DNA of 34,250 nt. Source: SCUN01 sp964343975. GTDB taxonomy: Bacteria > Acidobacteriota > Vicinamibacteria > Vicinamibacterales > SCN-69-37. Below are positions 26,171 through 32,941 of this stretch, one piece after another. Positions within the stretch are counted from its first letter, which is position 1. Each line of letters opens with the position of its first letter. The notes under the pieces were generated by a model that saw only the letters and a list, made by a program, of their open reading frames with translations, did not search any database and was not told the origin of the DNA. The position numbers and the translations under genes are program-made. The stretch spans positions 1 to 34,250 of the forward strand of contig CAYFLU010000011.1 in assembly GCA_964343975.1 (NCBI GenBank), given 5' to 3'.

Positions 26171-27408
26171 ACGCGCGCGGTGGCGACACCGCCCGACTTG
26201 TCGGTCCACGCGGTGACGAAGCGGCCTTGCGCCTCGGCTACCGATGGCGAACTCACCGACTCGCCAGCGGCGACCACCTCGATCGGTCCCCACGTGCCGC
26301 TCCGGCGGATGCGTCGCTCGATCCGATGTGATCCGTTCATGGTGACTTCCCACACGGCGGCCAGGTCGCCATTGCGCGCCCGCGCCAGGGCCGGATGCAC
26401 CGCAGATCCGCGCGCGCCGTCGAGCCGGAAACGCGGGCCGAAGGTGCCGTCCGACGTTGCTGACGCCGTGAAGACGCCACGCGTCGCACCGTCTGTGCCC
26501 ACGGCGGTGGGCCACACGATGTCCAGCGAGTGCGCCCCCACGGCGAGCGCGGGTCCATCTTCAGGACAGCCATTGATCTGCCAGCCATCGTCGGAGACGC
26601 GCGTGCGCTCGACGTCGTCGCGCCGGATGCGCGCAACAGACATGTCGCGGTAGTTGTCGCCGTAGATGTCGCGATAGGCGATCCACGTGCTGTTGGCGCC
26701 CTGCGTGATCGAGGTCTTGCAGCAGAAGCAGACGTTCGTGGCCACGAGATGCTCGGTCATCGTGCCGTCGGTGTCGATGACGGCTTCGTACAGGTCTTGC
26801 CGAGTGCCGCTGCTCATCACGTGCGTCCCCGCGCCCATCACGTGCGCCCCACTCGCCGAAGCGGTGGGTGTCGTGGACGACGCGGCTTGTGTGGCCGCCA
26901 CACGCGTGTCGAGCCACGCCACATGAATACGGTCATCCTCGCCCACAACGACCGACGCCCACCCGCGCGTGCCCCTTGCGCCATCCGCGCTGATCCGGCG
27001 CGACGGTGAGAACGTCGCGCCCTGATCCACAGACTGCGCGACGCGGATCTCGGTGGTGCCATCGTGACGACTGGTCCACACGACGGCGACCTGCCGGCCG
27101 CGCAGCGACACACGCGGCACCTGTTGTTCTGATGGACGCGCGTCGCCGCGGATGTCATTGACGCGTAGCGGCGCGCCGAAGCCCGCGCCGCCGTTCCGGC
27201 TGAACGCCACGTAGACGTCGCCGCCACCACCGCCGTCCGTGGAAATCCATGCGGCGGCCATGGCGGCGCCGTCGGCGCTCAATTGTGGAGACTGATTGGG
27301 CCGACTCGACACACCGAGCACGGTCGCTTCACGAGAACTACATGCCGATGCGATGGTTAGCGCGACGGCAATCGCGACGCTGCAGGTCGTGCGTGTCGTG
27401 AGTGTCAT
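26161..27408 (-). CDS. Sialidase-like beta-propeller lipoprotein with CxCC motif and His/Met repeat
   Basis: 415 residues from the ATG at 27408; the start gives a lipoprotein-like signal (TCSVAIAVALTIASAC, Cys23). The body is a six-blade-type BNR/sialidase fold with repeated blades (VYVAFSRNGGAGF, IRVAQSVDQGATF, IHVAWLDTR). Two features are not part of ordinary sialidases: C227-F-C229-C230-K-T, with GC281-PEDGP some 50 residues later in the following blade, and a 7-residue tandem repeat HVMGAGT/HVMSSGT (189-202). The sialidase catalytic Arg triad and Asp-box set are not clear, so enzyme activity is doubtful. I recall CxCC...CP versions of this family from other genomes. Clustered Cys, His and Met suggest metal, perhaps Cu(I), binding. 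It is divergent from the TonB receptor gene and shares its operator. Confidence 0.75.
   Translation of the reverse strand: MTLTTRTTCSVAIAVALTIASACSSREATVLGVSSRPNQSPQLSADGAAMAAAWISTDGGGGGDVYVAFSRNGGAGFGAPLRVNDIRGDARPSEQQVPRVSLRGRQVAVVWTSRHDGTTEIRVAQSVDQGATFSPSRRISADGARGTRGWASVVVGEDDRIHVAWLDTRVAATQAASSTTPTASASGAHVMGAGTHVMSSGTRQDLYEAVIDTDGTMTEHLVATNVCFCCKTSITQGANSTWIAYRDIYGDNYRDMSVARIRRDDVERTRVSDDGWQINGCPEDGPALAVGAHSLDIVWPTAVGTDGATRGVFTASATSDGTFGPRFRLDGARGSAVHPALARARNGDLAAVWEVTMNGSHRIERRIRRSGTWGPIEVVAAGESVSSPSVAEAQGRFVTAWTDKSGGVATARVRY
26803..26844 (-). repeat. Two 21-bp tandem repeats encoding a His/Met unit
   Basis: The CATCACGTGCG core recurs 21 bp apart (26815-26825 and 26836-26846), giving HVMGAGT-HVMSSGT in frame. 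As in copC, a short in-frame duplication adds potential copper ligands. Confidence 0.7.
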
Positions 27409-27445
27409 AGCCGCACAGCATCGCACCATTGCGCGTCGATGCGCC

Positions 27446-27462
27446 TGCGACAATTTGTCGCA
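27446..27462. promoter_or_regulatory. RegA-like palindromic operator, copy 3 (TonB receptor and sialidase-like)
   Basis: TGCGACAATTTGTCGCA is a perfect palindrome with one central base. It is 36 bp from the TonB receptor ATG and 37 bp from the sialidase-like ATG. On the leftward side GATGCT (27417-27422) is a possible -10 at 23 bp; on the rightward side no good -10 was found. Confidence 0.8.
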
Positions 27463-27498
27463 TTCCGCGCGCGACCCTGCGTCTGAAACGATGAACGC

Positions 27499-30276
27499 AT
27501 GTCCTCACTGCGAATCATGATTGCGCTGGCCGTCGTGTGCGCATGCACAGCACCCGCACGCGCACAGGAAACCGTCAATACCGCCACCGTGAGTGGCCGC
27601 GTCGTGGATCAAAGTGGCGCCGCGCTCGCCGGTGCGCAGGTGACGGCGCGCGCGATCGAGACGAACGTCGTGACGAACGCCATCACGGCGGCGGATGGAC
27701 GATTCCGATTGCCGTATCTCAAGGTCGGCGCGTACGACATCGACGTGCAGCAGGCCGGCTTCGCGCCCGCCACGCGCCGGGTCACACTGAATGCCGGCTC
27801 CGCGGTGGAGTGGCCCGTGACGCTCACCGTGGCGGGCGCAAACACGGCCGTGACGGTGCAGGGCATTGCGCCGGTACTCGACACGGCGCGGAGCCAGATC
27901 GCGAGCACCGTGCCGCGCACCGAGATCGACGCGCTGCCGATGAACGGTCGCAACTTTCTCGACCTCGCGTTGCTCGCGCCTGGCGTGTCGGTGACCAACA
28001 ACGGCACGCAGCTCTTCGCCGAGACCTCCGCCGTGCCCGGCACGGGTCTCTCGATCGGCAGCCAGCGCAACTTCTCCAACAGCTTCATCGTCGACGGCCT
28101 GTCGGCGAATGACGATGCGGCTGGGCTGAGCGGGATCACGTACGGAGTCGATGCCGTCGAGCAAGTGCAGGTCGTGACATCCGGAGGGCAGGCGGAGCTC
28201 GGACGCGCGCTCGCCGGCTATGTGAACGTCGTCACGCGCAGTGGCGGGAATGTGCGTCACGGGTCGGTGGCCGGGTATTTCCGCGACGACAACTGGAATG
28301 CGGTGAACGCGCTCTCGGGCTCGAAGCTGCCGATGAGCCAGCGACAGGTGAGCGGCACACTCGGCGGCGCGATCGTGCGCAACCGCACGTTCTACTTCGG
28401 CAGCGCGGAGATTCGGCGGCTGAATCAAACCGGGTTGACGACGATCGCGGCCGATGCGGTGGCGACGATCAACGCACGGCTGCAGGCGGTGAAGTATCCG
28501 GGATCGGCGATCAGCACGGGCGTGTATCCGAATCCGGTGCATTCGACGAATGGTCTATTCAAGCTCGATCACGACGTGTCGAGCCGGTCGCGACTGTGGC
28601 TGCGCTACGGCGTGTACGACGTCAACGCGGACAACTCGCGCGGGGCCGGCGCGTTGTCGGCACCGACGGCTTCGGCCGGTCTCGACAATCGCGACCAGTC
28701 ACTCGCGCTGGGGCACACGCTGATGCTGTCGGGCACAACGGTGCTGGAATCACGCGCGCAATGGGGGCTGGGTGATCTGAAGGCCGAGCCGTCGGATCCG
28801 ATCGGACCGGCGGTGTCCATTGCGGGCGTTGCCAGCTTCGGCACGCTCTCGGGGAGCCCCACCGCCCGCCGCAACACGACGTGGCAGCTGGTGAACAACC
28901 TCTCGCAGCAGGTGGCGTCTCATACGCTGAAGGCCGGCGTCGATCTGCTCGTCAATCTGGACGACATCACCTACCCGCGTTCGATCCGCGGTGCCTACAC
29001 GTTTTCGTCACTCGCCAACTTCCTGTCGGGCACCTACGGCAACGGCGGATTCACGCAGACGTTCGGCGACACGGCGGTGTCGCAATCCAATCCGAATGTC
29101 GGTGTGTATCTGCAGGACGAATGGCACGCGTCGTCGTCGCTCACGCTGAATCTGGGGCTGCGGTACGACCTGCAGTTTCTGGAGACGATCACGACGGATA
29201 CGAACAACGTGTCACCGCGCGCGGGGTTTGCATGGCGGCCGGGTGGTGATCGGTCGACCGTGATTCGCGGAAACGCGGGCGTGTTCTACGACCGGGTGCC
29301 GCTGCGGGCGGTGGCCAATGCGCTGTTGTCGGCCGGGAACACCACCGACCTGACGAAGCTCCGTCAGATCAGCGTGTCGCTGTCGCCGACGCAGGCCGGC
29401 GCGCCGGTGTTCCCCAACATCCTGTCGGCCAGCGTCACGACGACCGCGCTGGTGAACTTCACCACGATGGATCCGCGCCTGCAGAACGCGTCCTCGCGCC
29501 AGGCCAGCCTTGAGATCGAGCGCCAGTTCGGGCCGCGCTCGACGGTGAGCGTCGGCTACGAGTACCTGAACGGGCGCAACCTGATCATGTCGATCAACCA
29601 GAACGTGCCGTCGTGCGTGGCGGTGGGCACCAACAACGGCTGCCGGCCCAACAGCACATATGCGAACAACAGCCAGTACACGGCGGCGGGACGGTCGACG
29701 TATCACGGTCTGCACGTCACCGCGGTGACCGCGCCGACGACGGCGACGCAACTGCGTGTGAGCTACACACTCTCGACCGCGAAGAACAACGTCGGCGAGA
29801 ACTTCTTCAACGGCCCGATCGATCCGTTCGATCCGATGAAGGACTGGGGCCGATCCGATGACGACCAGCGCCATCGTCTCGTCGTGTCGGCATCCGCGAC
29901 GGGCCACGGGCTCCAGGCGTCGACGTTCGTGCAGTACTACTCCGCGCTGCCGGTGAACATAACCTCGGGCGTGACGACGGTGCAGGGCACGGCAGGACGT
30001 CCGATCGTGGACGGCGCTTTCATCACGCGGAATAGCGGAGAAAGCACCGCGTTCTTCAGTTGGAACGCGCGACTCACCGCGGGCCGGCGTGTTGGCGGCG
30101 CGCGCGTCGAGATCGGCGTCGAGGCGTTCAATCTGACCAATCACACCAACGTCGTCACCCGAAACGGCAATTTCGGCAGCGGCGCCTACCCGACGTCGCC
30201 GTCCGCCACCTTCAACCAGATCACCGCTGTTGGTGAGCCGCGGTCGGCGCAGCTGATGGTGCGGGTGTCGTTCTAG
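27499..30276 (+). CDS. TonB-dependent receptor, Oar-like with carboxypeptidase-regulatory domain
   Basis: 925 residues. A signal peptide (1-22) is followed by a carboxypeptidase-regulatory-like beta-sandwich (about 28-115: ATVSGRVVDQSGAALAGA, ADGRFRLPYLKVGAYD). The plug comes next (about 118-260: EIDALPMNGRNFLDLALLAP, FIVDGLSAND, VEQVQVVTSGGQAE, AGYVNVVTRSGG). The 22-strand barrel ends in QLMVRVSF, the terminal aromatic signature. This is the Oar-like type abundant in Acidobacteriota; such receptors import varied substrates, so the family alone does not show copper uptake. The shared operator with the sialidase-like gene and its place between two di-heme genes suggest a role in copper or heme handling. 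No TonB box was recognised at the N-terminus. Confidence 0.88.
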   Translation: MSSLRIMIALAVVCACTAPARAQETVNTATVSGRVVDQSGAALAGAQVTARAIETNVVTNAITAADGRFRLPYLKVGAYDIDVQQAGFAPATRRVTLNAGSAVEWPVTLTVAGANTAVTVQGIAPVLDTARSQIASTVPRTEIDALPMNGRNFLDLALLAPGVSVTNNGTQLFAETSAVPGTGLSIGSQRNFSNSFIVDGLSANDDAAGLSGITYGVDAVEQVQVVTSGGQAELGRALAGYVNVVTRSGGNVRHGSVAGYFRDDNWNAVNALSGSKLPMSQRQVSGTLGGAIVRNRTFYFGSAEIRRLNQTGLTTIAADAVATINARLQAVKYPGSAISTGVYPNPVHSTNGLFKLDHDVSSRSRLWLRYGVYDVNADNSRGAGALSAPTASAGLDNRDQSLALGHTLMLSGTTVLESRAQWGLGDLKAEPSDPIGPAVSIAGVASFGTLSGSPTARRNTTWQLVNNLSQQVASHTLKAGVDLLVNLDDITYPRSIRGAYTFSSLANFLSGTYGNGGFTQTFGDTAVSQSNPNVGVYLQDEWHASSSLTLNLGLRYDLQFLETITTDTNNVSPRAGFAWRPGGDRSTVIRGNAGVFYDRVPLRAVANALLSAGNTTDLTKLRQISVSLSPTQAGAPVFPNILSASVTTTALVNFTTMDPRLQNASSRQASLEIERQFGPRSTVSVGYEYLNGRNLIMSINQNVPSCVAVGTNNGCRPNSTYANNSQYTAAGRSTYHGLHVTAVTAPTTATQLRVSYTLSTAKNNVGENFFNGPIDPFDPMKDWGRSDDDQRHRLVVSASATGHGLQASTFVQYYSALPVNITSGVTTVQGTAGRPIVDGAFITRNSGESTAFFSWNARLTAGRRVGGARVEIGVEAFNLTNHTNVVTRNGNFGSGAYPTSPSATFNQITAVGEPRSAQLMVRVSF

Positions 30277-30282
30277 TAGAGC

Positions 30283-30439
30283 CACACGGAGGCACGGAGA
30301 CACAGAGAAGGCTTGGGTCAGGCTCACACGGAGGCGCGGAGACACGGAGTGGGCTGGGAAAGGCTCACACGGAGGCACGGAGACACAGAGAAGGCTTGGG
30401 TCAGGCCACACGGAGGCACGGAGACACGGAGGCCAAGCC
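30283..30439. repeat. Tandem repeat, 41-42 bp unit, 3.8 copies
   Basis: Units begin at 30283, 30325, 30366 and 30407, each opening with CACACGGAGGCACGGAGACAC or a one-base variant. Units 1 and 3 are almost identical throughout; unit 2 differs in its second half, and unit 4 is partial. The core is a well-known kind of intergenic repeat in soil bacteria. It fills most of the gap between the TonB receptor and the next gene. It has no ORF and no spacers. Confidence 0.85.
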
Positions 30440-30443
30440 AGAT

Positions 30444-30485
30444 AGCGATCGATTCGGATCGAATCAGATCGCTCTGATGTACACT
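30444..30485 (+). promoter_or_regulatory. Dyad and possible -10 upstream of the Moco-domain gene
   Basis: AGCGATCGATTCG and CGAATCAGATCGCT (30444-30473) are complementary except for one unpaired base around a 3-bp centre. TACACT (30480-30485) follows and lies 11 bp before the ATG at 30497. The dyad would cover the -35 region and may be an operator; it is unlike the TGCGRCAA sites. Confidence 0.4.
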
Positions 30486-30496
30486 TCAAGCCGCTC

Positions 30497-31003
30497 ATGC
30501 GGAAACGTCGTGTCTTGTGTGTTGCGTTGGCGTGGCTGGTTCTGTGCGGGCTTCTCGCCGCGCAGACGCCGGCGGCGCCGAAGACCCTGACGGTGGCCGG
30601 TGATGTCACGACACCACTGTCGCTCACGCTCGAGCAGGTCCGAGCGCTCCCGCGTGCGAAGGTGACCGTGCAGGAGCAGGGCCGGCCGGTGGTGTACGAA
30701 GGCGTGGCGATGGCCGAGCTCCTGAAGCGCGCCGGTGTGCCGATGGGCGCCGGCATGTCGGGGGCGGCGCTCGCGGCGTATGTGAAAGCCACAGCCGCCG
30801 ATGGCTACGAGGTCGTCTACTCGATCGGTGAACTCGATCCCGGCATCGGCGACAGCGATGCGCTCGTGGCCGATCTCGTCGACGGCCAGCCGCTCTTCGA
30901 CTATCAAGGGCCCTTCCGGCTGTTGATGCCGCACGATAAACGCGGCGCCCGCTCCGTGCGCATGCTCACGCGTCTCGACGTCGTGAATCTGAAAAAGAAG
31001 TAG
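30497..31003 (+). CDS. Small secreted protein with a sulfite-oxidase-type Moco domain fold
   Basis: 168 residues. A signal peptide (1-22) is followed by a single compact domain similar to part of the oxidoreductase molybdopterin-binding fold: LTLEQVRALPRAKVTVQE, VVYEGVAMAELLKRAGV, VKATAADGYEVVYSIGELDP and PFRLLMPHDKRGARSVRMLTRL. The full sulfite-oxidase domain is longer, and the cysteine that ligates molybdenum is absent: the mature protein has no cysteine. It therefore probably does not bind Moco as an enzyme does and may be a structural or binding derivative. It starts the operon that continues 2 bp later with the second di-heme protein, so it may be that enzyme's partner or substrate. Confidence 0.75.
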   Translation: MRKRRVLCVALAWLVLCGLLAAQTPAAPKTLTVAGDVTTPLSLTLEQVRALPRAKVTVQEQGRPVVYEGVAMAELLKRAGVPMGAGMSGAALAAYVKATAADGYEVVYSIGELDPGIGDSDALVADLVDGQPLFDYQGPFRLLMPHDKRGARSVRMLTRLDVVNLKKK

Positions 31004-31005
31004 TC

Positions 31006-32022
31006 ATGCGCGCACTGATGCTGGGCGCCATTGTGCTCGCCATGGCCATCGTGTCGGTGTCGGCCGTGACGCCGGCGCAGACCCCGTACGTGTGGGACCT
31101 CCCGGCCGGGTGGCCCGCGCCTCGGGTGCCCGCCGACAACCCGATGTCGGACGCGAAGGTGCGGCTCGGGCGCGAGCTGTTCTACGACACGCGCTTGTCG
31201 GGCAACGGAACGCAGTCGTGCGCGAGTTGCCACGCGCAGACGCTCGCGTTCACCGACGGACGCGGCCAGGCCGTCGGCTCCACCGGACAGCGGCACCCAC
31301 GCGGCAGCATGAGCCTCGTCAACATCGCCTACGCAGACACGCTCACGTGGGCGAACCCCGACATGCACGCGCTCGAGGCTCAGGCCGCGGGGCCGATGTT
31401 CGGCACGACGCCGGTCGAGCTGGGCCTCACTGAGCACGGACCGTGGCTGCAGGCGCTCGCCGCTGATCGTCGATTGGCTCCGATGTTCGCCGACGCCTTC
31501 GGCATGGCGTCGTCAGCGATCACCGTTGATCACGTGACGAAGGCGATCGCGTCGTTCGAGCGTTCGATCATCTCGGCGCGATCGCCGTGGGATCGCTATC
31601 GCCAGACCCACGACAACAGCGCGATCTCCGAGGCGGCTCGGCGTGGCGAGGTGCTCTTTCACAGCCAGCCATTCACGTGCTTCCGTTGCCACGGCGACTT
31701 CCTGTTCAGCAATACCGCCGATTTCTCCGGTCGCACCACCACCGCGCCGCTCGTGCGACGGCCGGAAGACCCGGCGGGTTACAGGAAGGCGCCGACGCTC
31801 CGAAACATCGCGCTCACGGCACCTTACATGCACGACGGCAGCGTGCCGACGCTCGATGGCCTCGTGTCGCACGGCTTTCCGAAGGATCCTGCGCAGCGCG
31901 CGGATCTCATCGCGTTCCTCGAGGCCCTGACGGATTCGGCGGTCTTGACGGATCCGCGCTTCGGCGCGCCAAATCGCGAGGACGCGCGCGCGGCGCGTCA
32001 GCGCCGTTCGGCAATCAGATAG
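31006..32022 (+). CDS. Second MbnH-like di-heme protein, shortened
   Basis: 338 residues, signal peptide about 1-20. It is clearly related to the MbnH at 24153: WDLPAGWPAPRVPADNPM, LGRELFYDTRLS, heme site C72-A-S-C75-H76, HPRGSMSLVNIAY, AIASFERSIISARSPWDRY, heme site C225-F-R-C228-H229, KAPTLRNIALTAPYMHDGS and DLIAFLEALTD. It lacks two MbnH segments, the NTGLYNIDGKG region after the second heme and the DHYAAGGRTIHSGPN region, which are replaced by short loops. The second heme pocket and partner surface must therefore differ. It follows the Moco-domain-fold gene by 2 bp and no second MbnP is nearby, so its substrate may be a different protein. The 3' end overlaps the convergent methyltransferase by 25 bp. 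Confidence 0.85.
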   Translation: MRALMLGAIVLAMAIVSVSAVTPAQTPYVWDLPAGWPAPRVPADNPMSDAKVRLGRELFYDTRLSGNGTQSCASCHAQTLAFTDGRGQAVGSTGQRHPRGSMSLVNIAYADTLTWANPDMHALEAQAAGPMFGTTPVELGLTEHGPWLQALAADRRLAPMFADAFGMASSAITVDHVTKAIASFERSIISARSPWDRYRQTHDNSAISEAARRGEVLFHSQPFTCFRCHGDFLFSNTADFSGRTTTAPLVRRPEDPAGYRKAPTLRNIALTAPYMHDGSVPTLDGLVSHGFPKDPAQRADLIAFLEALTDSAVLTDPRFGAPNREDARAARQRRSAIR

Positions 32023-32837
32023 CGGCGCTGGTCGCTCGCCTCGATCACGCGTCCGTCATACCCATGCGTGCGGCAGACCTGGTCGGCCGCCTGGATCACG
32101 CCGGGATAGGAAGACGTGTAGTCGTCGAACACGATGAGGTCGCCCCGCTGTTGCCGGCCGCAGACCGCCGCACATTCGGCGAGCACCTGATCATAGGTGT
32201 GCACGGCATCCAGAAACGCAACATGCACGCGCGGTGCGCTCATGCGATGCAATGCGCGCACGGAATCGCCGTGGAAAAACACGATGTAGCGCTCGATCAG
32301 TCGCGCGTAGTCGCTCAGCAGTTGCGCGCGGGTGCGCGGGCCGTCGGCGTCGAGGAGGCAGTTCCACAGCATCGGCGCATCGTGCGGCAGCACGTCGAAC
32401 GTCAGGATTTTGCCCGTGGCCCCTGCGTCGTCCATCGCCCGTGCCATGCAGAGCGAGGAGAACCCGCGTGCCGTGCCGGTTTCGACAATCGTGAGCTGCT
32501 CCCGTTCGCGCTCACGCAGATACCGGCGCAGGGTGGCGTACAGCACGCGGCCATGCTGGTAGCAGATCGCCGATTTCTTCACCGTGATCTGGGTCGGGAG
32601 CGCCAGCGACTGCAACCAGTCGGCGTCGATGGCCGCGCCGCATTCCGCCTCGTAGGCATCGACGACAGGGTAGGCCCGCCGCTTGGCGTCGGCCCAGATG
32701 CGGCGGTACTCGTCCGGGGTGGCGAGTGGCGCGGCGCAGATCGGCGCGGTGGACCAGCGACGCGCATCGCGCGCTTCGAGCCGCGCCAACACGGCATCGG
32801 CACTCTGATTCACCAGCTGGCGCAATCGTCCGATCAT
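31998..32837 (-). CDS. Class I SAM-dependent methyltransferase (Methyltransf_24 type)
   Basis: 279 residues, no signal peptide. The SAM-binding motif I is IVETGTARGFSSLCMARAM (Glu119 onward); ILTFDVLP ends strand 2; VHVAFLDAVHTYDQVLAE and GDLIVFDDYTSSYPGV are typical of the family-24 O-methyltransferase-like group, often linked to glycan or secondary-metabolite modification. An N-terminal helical region (1-90) precedes the Rossmann core. The substrate is unknown. It is convergent with the second di-heme gene (25-bp overlap) and divergent from the molybdopterin oxidoreductase, and does not seem to belong to the copper region. Confidence 0.8.
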   Translation of the reverse strand: MIGRLRQLVNQSADAVLARLEARDARRWSTAPICAAPLATPDEYRRIWADAKRRAYPVVDAYEAECGAAIDADWLQSLALPTQITVKKSAICYQHGRVLYATLRRYLREREREQLTIVETGTARGFSSLCMARAMDDAGATGKILTFDVLPHDAPMLWNCLLDADGPRTRAQLLSDYARLIERYIVFFHGDSVRALHRMSAPRVHVAFLDAVHTYDQVLAECAAVCGRQQRGDLIVFDDYTSSYPGVIQAADQVCRTHGYDGRVIEASDQRRYLIAERR

Positions 32838-32941
32838 GCGAGGAGTCCGGAAACGGTCATGTCGATGGGGAAGATGCCGTCTGCCGCAGCACTGCTCATC
32901 GTAGCACTCGGCCTTCGGTTCGCTGCGCTAGCATTGGAGGC

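Noticed and set aside
30283..30439. CRISPR array
   Set aside because: Repeats are directly adjacent with no unique spacers, and no cas gene is present.
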